Source: Sulfurimonas sp. (GTDB lineage Bacteria > Campylobacterota > Campylobacteria > Campylobacterales > Sulfurimonadaceae). Taken from it: a stretch of 12,362 nt of DNA. Under the pieces are notes generated by a model. It saw only the letters and a list, made by a program, of their open reading frames with translations, had not been told where the DNA came from and did not search any database. Positions 1 through 6,666 of the stretch are shown here, one piece after another; positions within the stretch are counted from its first letter, which is position 1; every line of letters begins with the position of its first letter. Made by a program: the position numbers and the translations under genes. The stretch lies in contig JAGGWE010000157.1 of NCBI GenBank assembly GCA_021157665.1, positions 1 through 12,362 on the forward strand. Reading direction: 5' to 3'.

Positions 1-291
1 GATAAAAATAATCTAATGGATGATACACTTAGAAAGCTTATATATGAACTTGAAGTGGAATTACCAAATAAAAAAGTAAAATTATTTCAAGAGATAGAAA
101 AGTTAGATTTTCAAGTTTCAAAACTAAATATACAAAATAGTAAAGTAGTTGGAAAGTATGTAGTACATGATTATCCAATAAAACCAAAGAAAAAATTAAT
201 AGTTGCAGTTGTATTTGTAACAGGTTTAATATTGTCAATATTTATAGTTTTTTTCTTAAATTTTATCTCTATTAATAAAGAGGACAGCTAG
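1..291 (+). CDS. Wzz-like polysaccharide chain-length determinant, C-terminal fragment
   Basis: The reading frame is open from the first base of the window and ends in TAG at 289-291, so this is the last 96 residues of a longer protein whose start lies off the left edge. The fragment has a charged, coiled-coil-like stretch rich in E, K and L. This is followed by a YPIKPKKK motif and a hydrophobic segment of about 23 residues (LIVAVVFVTGLILSIFIVFF) with a short cytoplasmic tail, INKEDS. A proline/lysine motif immediately before a final transmembrane helix is the signature of the Wzz/chain-length-determinant (GNVR-type) family. These inner-membrane proteins set O-antigen or exopolysaccharide chain length. 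Family membership is inferred from this C-terminal pattern alone, because the N-terminal Wzz domain is not visible. Other PCP-family co-polymerases are possible. It is probably the last gene of a surface-polysaccharide cluster lying to the left. Confidence 0.7.
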   Translation, partial: DKNNLMDDTLRKLIYELEVELPNKKVKLFQEIEKLDFQVSKLNIQNSKVVGKYVVHDYPIKPKKKLIVAVVFVTGLILSIFIVFFLNFISINKEDS

Positions 292-317
292 TTTAGATTA
301 ACTCGTTTGTAAAAAAA

Positions 318-357
318 TCTTCACCTAAACATATCTTTACCTAACTTATTGTAGAAT
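318..357 (+). promoter_or_regulatory. Putative promoter with tandem 11-bp boxes upstream of the DUF507-carA genes
   Basis: The 100-bp gap between the Wzz fragment and the DUF507 gene contains two direct repeats, TCTTCACCTAA (318-328) and TCTTTACCTAA (334-344). They differ at one base and start 16 bp apart. Just downstream is a plausible -10 hexamer, TAGAAT (352-357), preceded by TTG. No convincing -35 box is seen, which is common for sigma70 promoters in Campylobacterota. The boxes would sit directly upstream of the -10, where an activator or response regulator could bind. The promoter call is inference; the repeats are directly visible. Confidence 0.35.
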
Positions 358-391
358 ATCTAAATTTATTAATAAGTAGGGTCTAAAACTC

Positions 392-943
392 ATGAAAATA
401 TCACTAAAATCTATTCCTCATATAGCAAGTAAAATTTCAATTGATTTAAATAAAAGTGGTGTAGTTACTATGACTAGAGGTCTTGAGCCTATTGCACATG
501 AAGCTGAAAAGATTTTAATTCATAATGTACATCAAGAGATGGCGTTAGAAGATAAAGCTGATGAGATTTGTGAAGAGAATGAAGAAGAGATAGAGTTTAT
601 GCTTGCAGACGAAAGACAACTTTTTTTCATGATTAAGAAAAAACTTGCTCCAGAATTTGGTGTAATTCTTAACTATGAAGAGAGATATTCAGATATTGCA
701 CATAAAATTTTAGATGAACTTTATGAAGAAGATTTAATCCATTTTGAAGTTACCGAAAATAGAATTAAAAATATCATTTATAATGCGATAACATCATTTA
801 TAGCGGATACTTCAGAGATAGAAGATGCTGTAATGGATAAAATTAGAACTTATAAAAAAAGATATATACCTGGAACAGATGAGTTTGATATTTTACATGA
901 AAAATTATATAGAGAAGAGTTAATGAAAAGAGGTATGGAATAA
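392..943 (+). CDS. DUF507 family protein
   Basis: This 183-residue soluble protein has no signal peptide or membrane segment. It begins MKISLKSIPHIASKISIDL and is rich in acidic residues, with an EENEEEIEFM run near residue 65. It consists mostly of predicted helices followed by a basic segment (RTYKKRYIPGTDEFD) near residues 157-171. The N-terminal pattern and the repeat-like helical organisation match the DUF507 family. I know this family in Campylobacterota as a conserved gene next to carA; its biochemical function is unknown. The ATG follows a weak ribosome-binding site (AGTAGGG, about 10 nt upstream). The stop codon overlaps the carA ATG by one base (TAATG), so the two genes are almost certainly translationally coupled. 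The family call is confident, but no role can be derived from the sequence. Confidence 0.85.
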   Translation: MKISLKSIPHIASKISIDLNKSGVVTMTRGLEPIAHEAEKILIHNVHQEMALEDKADEICEENEEEIEFMLADERQLFFMIKKKLAPEFGVILNYEERYSDIAHKILDELYEEDLIHFEVTENRIKNIIYNAITSFIADTSEIEDAVMDKIRTYKKRYIPGTDEFDILHEKLYREELMKRGME

Positions 944-2081
944 TGTCAACAACTTTAAAACAAGCATGGATTTATTTAGAAAATGGAACTTTTTTAGAAG
1001 CTAAAAGTTTCGGTGCAGATGATACAAGTGTTGGTGAAATAGTTTTTAATACCTCTATGAGTGGTTATCAAGAGATTATGTCTGATCCATCTTATGCTGG
1101 GCAGTTTGTTACATTTACAACTCCAGAGATTGGAAATGTTGGTGTTAACGAGCAAGATATGGAGAGTAAATCTGCACATGCCAAGGGTATGATAGTTAGA
1201 AAATATCAGTCAAGATATTCTAATTTTAGAGCAGAGGGTTCTCTTGATGCTTTTTTAGTTAAACATAATGTTATGGGTATTTGCGATATAGATACAAGAT
1301 TTTTAACTAAAATGATAAGAACAGAGGGTGCAATGATGATGGTTGCCTCTTCTAAAATTAGTGATAAAGATGAACTTAAAAAGATTTTGCAAAATACACC
1401 TCGTATTGAAAATATAAACTATATAGAAGAGGTTAGCACAAAAGAGGTATATACTCATACATCTTCAACTTATTCAGATGTAGAATTTAAATATGAAAAT
1501 GCACCAACTCCTGAAGCGAAAATTGTTGTTGTTGACTTTGGCGTTAAAAGAAATATTTTAATGAGATTGTTTCAGTAGGTATTGGTGTTGAAGTTATTTC
1601 AAATGATTTTAAAGCTGAAGATTTAATAGAAAAATATAACTCTAAAAATATTGATGGTGTATTTTTATCAAATGGTCCTGGTGATCCATTAGTTCTTAAA
1701 AAAGAGCAAGAGCAGATTAAAAAACTGATTGCTGCTAAAATTCCAATGTTTGGAATTTGTCTTGGACATCAACTTTTATCTATATCTCATGGATATGATA
1801 CATTTAAATTAAAATTTGGACATCATGGTGGAAATCATCCAGTAAAAAATGAAAAAACTGGTTTAGTAGAAATTACAGCACAAAATCATAACTATAATGT
1901 TCCTGATAATATTACTGAAATTGCAGAAGTGACTCATATAAATCTTTTTGATAATACTATTGAGGGTTTAAAATATAATGATTCTCCAATTTTCTCTGTT
2001 CAACATCATCCAGAATCAAGTCCTGGACCGAAAGAGAGCAGATATATATTTAAGGAATTTCTTTCTCTTATCAAAAGATAG
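943..2081 (+). pseudogene. carA: carA, carbamoyl-phosphate synthase small subunit, interrupted by a frameshift
   Basis: CarA is the glutaminase subunit of carbamoyl-phosphate synthase. It hydrolyses glutamine and passes ammonia to CarB for arginine and pyrimidine synthesis. The N-terminal CPSase domain is intact up to about residue 209 and includes GEIVFNTSMSGYQEI and GICDIDTRFLTKMIR. The frame then ends at TAG 1576-1578. The missing sequence continues immediately in the frame one base earlier: from 1569, VSVGIGVEVIS, then FLSNGPGDP, the nucleophile motif GICLGHQ (Cys codon 1758-1760), and HHPESSPGP with His 2007 and Glu 2013. The gene ends at 2081. Restoring one base (TTG-GTT instead of TTGTT near 1567-1571) gives about 379 residues, the normal CarA length. 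All catalytic residues are preserved, so this is either a very recent mutation or a sequencing/assembly error. The latter is more likely in an otherwise undecayed gene. It is overlapped at its start by the DUF507 stop codon. Confidence 0.9.
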
Positions 2082-2243
2082 ATATTTATAATTTTTAAAC
2101 TCTTTCTTCCCTTAATTATATATAAAATTACAAAAGTAAACAAAAAACTAATAAATATTGAAATATTGTCAAATTTTGTCATAAATTAAGATTACACAAA
2201 CAAAAAAAAAGATACTATTCAATGTTAATTAGTTTAATAAATT

Positions 2244-2291
2244 TTGTTCGTAAGCTTTATTAGGCATAATTGCTTTTAATTTTTAAGGAGG
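2244..2291 (+). promoter_or_regulatory. Putative promoter and strong ribosome-binding site of the cco operon
   Basis: The 216-bp gap 2082-2297 is the only substantial gap before the long operon. It is very AT-rich and includes a tract of nine A (2202-2210). A plausible -10 element, CATAAT (2265-2270), is preceded by a weak TTGTTC (2244-2249). This would give a leader of about 20 nt ending in a perfect Shine-Dalgarno, AAGGAGG (2285-2291), six bases before the ccoN ATG. Farther upstream are short direct repeats, AATATTG (2154-2160 and 2162-2168) and TTGTCA (2166-2171 and 2176-2181), whose significance is unclear. No FNR-like TTGAT-N4-ATCAA site and no intrinsic terminator for carA is seen here. 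Confidence 0.4.
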
Positions 2292-2297
2292 CTATAT

Positions 2298-3776
2298 ATG
2301 GAGAATCGTCCATTAGAGTACGACTATACAGTTGCTAAGTGGTTCATGTGGTCAACAATAATACTTGGAATTGTTGGTATGACAATTGGTGTATTTATTG
2401 CATTTGAACTTGCTTTTCCAAGTCTTAACTTGGTGTTAGGTGATGGCTTGGCTGAATATACTAACTTTAGTCGTCTTCGTCCATTGCATACTGATGCAGT
2501 TGCATTTGGATTTACAGTAAGTGGTATTTTTGCTACTTGGTATTATGTTGGTCAGCGTGTACTTAAGGTATCGATGGCAGAATCTAAGTTTTTAATGACT
2601 TTAGGTAAAGCACACTTTATCTTATATATTTTAGGAGTAACTGCAGCAGTAATAACACTGTTTATGGGTTATACTTCTTCTAAAGAGTATGCAGAGTTTG
2701 AGTGGCCCGTTGACATCGCTATAGTTATAGTATGGGTAATGTGGGGTATGAGTATTTTCGGACTTATTGGTATTCGTCGCGAAAAATCACTTTATATCTC
2801 AGTTTGGTATTATATTGCTACTTTCTTAGGTGTGGCTATGCTATATCTATTTAACAATATGGAAATACCTACTTATTTTGCATCTGGTGGTCATGGTGAT
2901 ATTATGCACTCTGTTTCTGCTTATGCTGGTAGTAATGATGCCTTAGTTCAATGGTGGTATGGTCATAATGCTGTTGCATTTGTATTTACAGTGCCTATTA
3001 TTGCTATGATTTATTACTTTTTACCAAAAGAATCTGGTCAAGCAATTTATTCTTATAAATTGTCTTTACTTTCATTTTGGGGTTTAATGTTTGTATATTT
3101 ATGGGCTGGTGGTCACCACCTACTTTTCTCAACTGTTCCAGATTGGATTCAGACAATGGGTTCAGTATTTTCAATTGTATTAATTTTACCATCATGGGGT
3201 TCAGCTATTAATATGCTTCTAACTCTAAAAGGTGAGTGGCAACAAGTTGCTTCATCTCCGTTGATTAAATTTTTACTTTTAGCTTCAACTTTCTATATGT
3301 TCTCAACACTAGAAGGTCCTGTACAAGCAGTTAAATCAGTTAATGCTATCGCGCATTTTACTGACTGGATTCCTGGTCATGTTCATGATGGTACTCTTGG
3401 TTGGGTTGGTTTTATGATTATTGCATCTTTATTCCATATGGCTCCTCGTATATTTAAAAGAGAGCTTTATTCAAAAAGTTTAATGACTGCACAATTTTGG
3501 ATTCAAACTCTAGGTATTGTTTTCTACTTCACATCTATGTGGGTAGGTGGTATTACACAAGGTATGATGTGGAGATCACATGATGAGTATGGTAATTTAG
3601 CTTATTCATTTATGGATACAGTTGCTGTACTTCACCCTTATATGATACTTCGTGGTATTGGTGGGGCTCTGTTCCTAATTGGTGTGTTTATGTGGGCTTA
3701 TAATATCTACAAAACAATGTCTGCTCGTCCTATTGAAGAGTCAGAACTACAATCTGCAACGCCTATGGGCGCATAA
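2298..3776 (+). CDS. ccoN: Cytochrome c oxidase cbb3-type, subunit I (CcoN)
   Basis: CcoN is the catalytic haem-copper subunit of the high-affinity cbb3 oxidase. It reduces oxygen to water in the inner membrane and conserves energy as proton-motive force. At 492 residues the protein has the usual family length and about twelve hydrophobic helices. The metal-ligand histidines are visible: H64 in LHTDAVAFGF (low-spin haem b), H223 in WWYGHNAVAF and the pair H273-H274 in WAGGHHLLF (CuB), and H361/H363 in IPGHVHDGTLG (high-spin haem b3 and low-spin haem b). Tyr221 in WWYGH is in the position expected for the cbb3 active-site tyrosine, cross-linked to a histidine in this family; the assignment is by family knowledge. 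The start is set by a perfect AAGGAGG six bases upstream. It is the first gene of a ccoNOQP operon; ccoO begins 18 bp after its stop. Confidence 0.98.
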   Translation: MENRPLEYDYTVAKWFMWSTIILGIVGMTIGVFIAFELAFPSLNLVLGDGLAEYTNFSRLRPLHTDAVAFGFTVSGIFATWYYVGQRVLKVSMAESKFLMTLGKAHFILYILGVTAAVITLFMGYTSSKEYAEFEWPVDIAIVIVWVMWGMSIFGLIGIRREKSLYISVWYYIATFLGVAMLYLFNNMEIPTYFASGGHGDIMHSVSAYAGSNDALVQWWYGHNAVAFVFTVPIIAMIYYFLPKESGQAIYSYKLSLLSFWGLMFVYLWAGGHHLLFSTVPDWIQTMGSVFSIVLILPSWGSAINMLLTLKGEWQQVASSPLIKFLLLASTFYMFSTLEGPVQAVKSVNAIAHFTDWIPGHVHDGTLGWVGFMIIASLFHMAPRIFKRELYSKSLMTAQFWIQTLGIVFYFTSMWVGGITQGMMWRSHDEYGNLAYSFMDTVAVLHPYMILRGIGGALFLIGVFMWAYNIYKTMSARPIEESELQSATPMGA

Positions 3777-3794
3777 GAAAAGGAGAATAATATT

Positions 3795-4487
3795 ATGTTT
3801 CATTGGTTAGAAAAAAATCCGTTCTTGTTTTCGGTAGGTGTGTTTTTAGTTATTGCTTTTGCTGGTGTTGTTACATTAATACCTAGTTTTGCAGAAGCTT
3901 CTCGTCCAGTAATCGGTACAACTCCATACTCTACCTTAGAGTTAGCGGGTCGTCATGTTTATATTAAAAACAGTTGTAATGCTTGTCATTCACAACTAGT
4001 TCGTCCATTTAAATCAGAAACTGATAGATATGGTGATTACTCTTTAAGTGGTGAGTATGCTTATGATCGTCCATTTCTATGGGGTTCAAAAAGAACTGGT
4101 CCAGATTTAATGAGAGTTGGTAACTACAGAACAACTGAGTGGCATGAGAATCATATGATGGATCCAGAAGCTCTTGTTCCAGGTAGTATTATGCCAGGTT
4201 ACAAATGGATGTTTACAAATCTAGCTGATATTGACACTGCTTATGCAGAACAAATAACAGTAACAGATTTCTTTGGTGTTCCATATAATAAACCTGTTCC
4301 TATGAAAGATGGTTCAACAAAAACTATCTTTATGGGAAGTACAGTAGACGAGGCTCGTGCAGATGCATTAGCTGAAGCTAAATTAGTAGCAGCTGATATG
4401 AAAAATCAGGATGTTAAAGATATGGTTGAAAAAGGTCAAATACCAGAGATTGTAGCAATTATTGCTTATATGAACAGTCTTAAATAA
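3795..4487 (+). CDS. ccoO: Cytochrome c oxidase cbb3-type, subunit II, monohaem cytochrome c (CcoO)
   Basis: CcoO is the monohaem cytochrome c subunit that carries electrons from CcoP to the CcoN active site. It is anchored in the inner membrane by an N-terminal helix (about residues 10-30) with the haem domain in the periplasm. The 230-residue sequence has one CxxCH haem-c site (C61, C64, H65 in NSCNACHSQ). A probable axial methionine is M133 in PGSIMPGY. Other family features include TTPYSTLELAGRHVY before the haem site, WGSKRTGPDLMRVG after it, and a C-terminal IAYMNSLK. Length and domain order are typical for Campylobacterota CcoO. AAGGAG precedes the ATG at suitable spacing. ccoQ follows after 11 bp. 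Confidence 0.97.
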   Translation: MFHWLEKNPFLFSVGVFLVIAFAGVVTLIPSFAEASRPVIGTTPYSTLELAGRHVYIKNSCNACHSQLVRPFKSETDRYGDYSLSGEYAYDRPFLWGSKRTGPDLMRVGNYRTTEWHENHMMDPEALVPGSIMPGYKWMFTNLADIDTAYAEQITVTDFFGVPYNKPVPMKDGSTKTIFMGSTVDEARADALAEAKLVAADMKNQDVKDMVEKGQIPEIVAIIAYMNSLK

Positions 4488-4498
4488 GGGAATATATA

Positions 4499-4702
4499 AT
4501 GGATATTGCTAATATACAGGGTTATGCATATGTTGGAGCAATGGGTTTTCTCATTGTAGTCCTTTATGCATATATTTATCATCTATATACAAAGAGAAAG
4601 AATGCAGATGGTACAGATTATGAAGAATATAGCAATATGGCATTACATGATGATCTATCAGACGCACCTGTGGCTGATAGATTTGATGCTAAAAAGAAAT
4701 AG
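4499..4702 (+). CDS. ccoQ: Cytochrome c oxidase cbb3-type, subunit IV (CcoQ/FixQ)
   Basis: This 67-residue protein has a single membrane helix (about residues 11-31) followed by YTKRKNADGTDYEEYSNM and a charged tail ending in DAKKK. Position between ccoO and ccoP, size and topology identify it as CcoQ, the small subunit reported in other bacteria to stabilise the cbb3 complex rather than to bind cofactors. There are no cysteines or haem motifs. The gene is preceded by AAGGGA at the end of ccoO. The ccoP ribosome-binding site (AGGAGAG) overlaps its own TAG stop codon, which suggests coupled translation. Confidence 0.93.
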   Translation: MDIANIQGYAYVGAMGFLIVVLYAYIYHLYTKRKNADGTDYEEYSNMALHDDLSDAPVADRFDAKKK

Positions 4703-4711
4703 GAGAGATAT

Positions 4712-5629
4712 ATGAATAAGCTTTATTTAGGCGCAATTGTTGTAACTGTACTTATGCTGATAGCAACATATGCATCATTCGACTTTAAACATGGTTCGAG
4801 TGATATTGTAAATCAAATTGCAATATTAGGTGCTGTTGTACTTGTAATTGCTACGATATTTGTTGTTGTAAAATATGTTCGTCAAATGCAAACAGATACT
4901 GTTACTGGTGAATTGATGGATGAAAATTGGGATGGTATCGGTGAGTATGATAATCCAGTACCTACTGGTTGGGCTATCGTTTTTGCATTAACAATGATTT
5001 GGGGAATGTGGTACTATCTTATTGGTTATCCAGTGAATGCATATTCACAAATTGGTGAATATAATGAAGATGCTAAAGTACTTAATGATAAGTTTGAAGC
5101 AGAGTATAAGCATATAGTTGGTGACAAGTTAGTGGAGATGGGTGAATCAGTTTACCTTTCTAATTGTGCTGCATGTCATGGTCTAAATGCTGATGGTATC
5201 GATGGACAAGCTGCTGATCTTAATGTAAGACTTGAGAAAAGTGTTGTTAAAGATGTTATTGAAAATGGTTCAAATAATAAATTACTTGGTATGGAAATGC
5301 CAATGCCAGATCGTAATGGTTTATTTAACATGAATACTGGTGCTTTAATTACTGATGCTGAGATTGATGCAGTTTCTGCATTTGTTGCAAATGGTATGAG
5401 TGGTGCAGGTGCTGATGTATTTGCTGGAACTTGTGCTGCTTGTCATGGTGAAGATGGTAAAGGTATGGAGTCAGTTTCTCCAAATATTGCTACTTACGAT
5501 TCAGCATTAGTTATAAATGTTATCGTTAATGGTAAAAAAGGTGCTATTGGTACAATGCCTAAAATGGAAGTACTTAACAAGAAACAAAAAGAAGCTGTTG
5601 CTGCTTATGTTTTAAGTTTAAGTAACTAA
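4712..5629 (+). CDS. ccoP: Cytochrome c oxidase cbb3-type, subunit III, dihaem cytochrome c (CcoP)
   Basis: CcoP is the dihaem cytochrome c subunit that accepts electrons from the bc1 complex or soluble cytochromes and feeds CcoO. The 305-residue protein has two N-terminal membrane helices (about residues 4-22 and 33-53). The CcoP N-terminal signature ENWDGIGEYDNPVPTGW comes next, then another helix (WAIVFALTMIWGMWYYLIGY). Two periplasmic cytochrome c domains follow. Haem site one is C152-A-A-C155-H156, with a likely axial Met at M196 or M198. Haem site two is C241-A-A-C244-H245, with M282 in GTMPKME. Both sites use the same CAACHG string. Length and architecture are normal for the family. 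The DUF4006 gene starts 10 bp downstream. Confidence 0.97.
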   Translation: MNKLYLGAIVVTVLMLIATYASFDFKHGSSDIVNQIAILGAVVLVIATIFVVVKYVRQMQTDTVTGELMDENWDGIGEYDNPVPTGWAIVFALTMIWGMWYYLIGYPVNAYSQIGEYNEDAKVLNDKFEAEYKHIVGDKLVEMGESVYLSNCAACHGLNADGIDGQAADLNVRLEKSVVKDVIENGSNNKLLGMEMPMPDRNGLFNMNTGALITDAEIDAVSAFVANGMSGAGADVFAGTCAACHGEDGKGMESVSPNIATYDSALVINVIVNGKKGAIGTMPKMEVLNKKQKEAVAAYVLSLSN

Positions 5630-5639
5630 GGAGTTTAAT

Positions 5640-5855
5640 ATGAATGAAAATAGAAGTATATTTGCTCTTGATGGTATTACTGGTATGCTAATTGCAACAT
5701 TATTATTGCTTAGTATTTTAGCTGGTCTTACAGTTTGGGGTTTTGCTGTTCAAAAAGCTAATGGCGATAATTATTATAAAATAGTAGATGCATCATCAAT
5801 CAAAATGAATAGTGTGGATAACACTAAGCATATGGTTGATGTGAAGAGGGACTAA
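5640..5855 (+). CDS. DUF4006 family small membrane protein
   Basis: This is a 71-residue protein with the N-terminus MNENRSIFALDGITGMLIA, one transmembrane helix (about residues 14-38, ending VWGFAVQ) and a polar tail ending KHMVDVKRD. I recognise this pattern as DUF4006. The family is found in Campylobacterota directly after ccoP, including the small gene after ccoP in C. jejuni as I recall it. A strong TAAGGAG overlaps the ccoP stop, so it is surely part of the same transcript. No cofactor motif is visible. A role in assembly or stability of the cbb3 oxidase is inference from its constant position. The next start codon is only three bases after its stop. Confidence 0.85.
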   Translation: MNENRSIFALDGITGMLIATLLLLSILAGLTVWGFAVQKANGDNYYKIVDASSIKMNSVDNTKHMVDVKRD

Positions 5856-5858
5856 GAT

Positions 5859-5948
5859 ATGGAAAAACTACTTGCATGGGGTCTAGTTATTATGGCCGTT
5901 TATACAATATATGCGGTGTTAACACCTAACCACCTATTCGTAGGTTAA
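5859..5948 (+). CDS. 29-residue single-helix membrane peptide in the cco operon
   Basis: This short frame is easily missed. It starts ATG at 5859-5861, three bases after the DUF4006 stop. AGAGGG (5845-5850) lies eight bases upstream as a good ribosome-binding site, and the stop is TAA at 5946-5948. The peptide begins MEKLLAWGLVIMAVYTIYAVL and ends TPNHLFVG. It consists of one hydrophobic helix (about residues 4-21) and a short tail. The next gene has its ribosome-binding site (AAGGGA) overlapping this stop. The tight packing, the correct Shine-Dalgarno on both sides and the clean transmembrane profile argue for a real gene. It may be an extra small oxidase subunit, comparable in type to CcoM/CcoH-like single-helix peptides, but I do not recognise a named family. 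Confidence 0.65.
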   Translation: MEKLLAWGLVIMAVYTIYAVLTPNHLFVG

Positions 5949-5958
5949 GGGAAATTCA

Positions 5959-6666
5959 TTGAGATTTTCAAGAGGGCTAGCGGCCCTCATCTTCATTATA
6001 TTTTTTCAAAATATTTTATTAGCAGATGAGTATTTATATAAAGATGAAGTACTTCATAATCCTGAATTTAGACAGAGTATAAATAAATTAGGTGGGGAAC
6101 TTTTTGATAAAACTGGTATTAAACTTAGATTAGTATCAATTAAACAATTTAAGGGTTATAAAACGATTCTTGAATATGAAAAAGATTTAATAAAAGAGTT
6201 TAATGAACCAACTATTTTACTCACATTTTCTGAGATAGATAAGAAAGTTGATATCTATGTTAGTGATAACTCTTTATATAAATATTTTGATAGAGGACAG
6301 GTGCTAAGTCCAGCTGCTTCACCAACACAAGCTTTTGCTATTGCAGTAACAAATGCTAATAGTTTTAAAAGTTTTTTTGCATATTTAGGTGACTATGGTG
6401 GAACTATCCTACCTCTAATAGGCTTAAAAGCCAAAGAAGAAACTTTAGGTAAATATACTGCAGCACTTTATAATGGTTATGCAGATATTGCTGAACAAGT
6501 TGCTAAAAATAAAGATGGTATATCATTGGAGAATGAAGCTGGTAATGCAAATAAACTTGCTATTTTAGCTTTAAAAATATTTTTCTACGGTTTTATTCTT
6601 TATGCTATAATCCAATATATTAGAAGAGTTATATATAGGAGAAATCATAAAAATGAATTTGAGTAA
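5959..6666 (+). CDS. Exported TPM-domain-like protein with C-terminal membrane anchor
   Basis: The predicted 235-residue protein starts at TTG 5959, with AAGGGA six bases upstream. No ATG gives a complete signal peptide. Residues 1-22 form a signal sequence (basic RFSR, hydrophobic GLAALIFIIFFQNILLA), with cleavage probably before DEYLY. The central part, containing FRQSINKLGGELFDKTGIKLRL and then EPTILLTFSEIDKKVDIYVS, resembles the TPM (TLP18.3/Psb32/MOLO-1) fold seen in membrane-anchored periplasmic proteins. A C-terminal helix (about residues 200-221) is followed by a basic cytoplasmic tail, RRVIYRR. TPM proteins have been linked to respiratory or photosystem complex maintenance; a role with the cbb3 oxidase here is inferred from position. 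A GC-rich hairpin lies over codons 5-10. The gene overlaps the next one by 14 bases. Confidence 0.7.
   Translation: MRFSRGLAALIFIIFFQNILLADEYLYKDEVLHNPEFRQSINKLGGELFDKTGIKLRLVSIKQFKGYKTILEYEKDLIKEFNEPTILLTFSEIDKKVDIYVSDNSLYKYFDRGQVLSPAASPTQAFAIAVTNANSFKSFFAYLGDYGGTILPLIGLKAKEETLGKYTAALYNGYADIAEQVAKNKDGISLENEAGNANKLAILALKIFFYGFILYAIIQYIRRVIYRRNHKNEFE
5972..5988 (+). promoter_or_regulatory. GC-rich hairpin just inside the TPM-like gene
   Basis: GAGGGC (5972-5977) and GCCCTC (5983-5988) form a perfect six-base-pair stem with a five-base loop (TAGCG). The stem is entirely G/C-rich in a very AT-rich region, and it begins 11 bases after the TTG start codon. Such placement could lower ribosome loading on the weak TTG start or act as an mRNA processing or stability boundary between the oxidase genes and the downstream genes. 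It lacks an immediate T-run, so it does not look like an intrinsic terminator. Function is inference. Confidence 0.4.

Noticed and set aside
38..238. Minus-strand open frame inside the Wzz fragment
   Set aside because: It lies antisense to a well-supported gene, its composition reflects the complement of AT-rich coding sequence, and it has no ribosome-binding site or family pattern.
994..1179. Minus-strand open frame inside carA
   Set aside because: It is antisense to conserved carA codons, has no recognisable domain and no start signal.
1560..1580. Programmed ribosomal frameshift in carA
   Set aside because: No slippery heptamer of X XXY YYZ form and no stimulatory stem were seen at the junction, and carA is not a known recoded gene. 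A one-base deletion is the simpler explanation.
2154..2181. Short direct repeats AATATTG and TTGTCA upstream of the cco operon as operators
   Set aside because: They are low-complexity AT-rich words with chance-level length and match no known regulator site that I recognise.
2202..2210. A9 tract upstream of ccoN as a phase-variable switch
   Set aside because: Runs of eight or nine A also occur by chance in coding sequence here (8743-8751 in addB, 9528-9535 in the haem protein gene). There is no sign of length variation from one sequence.
3004..3195. Minus-strand open frame inside ccoN
   Set aside because: It is antisense to transmembrane helices of ccoN and is a by-product of their codon pattern.
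5972..6006. Intrinsic terminator formed by the GC-rich hairpin
   Set aside because: The T-rich run starts about ten bases after the stem rather than directly after it, and the hairpin lies inside a coding sequence.
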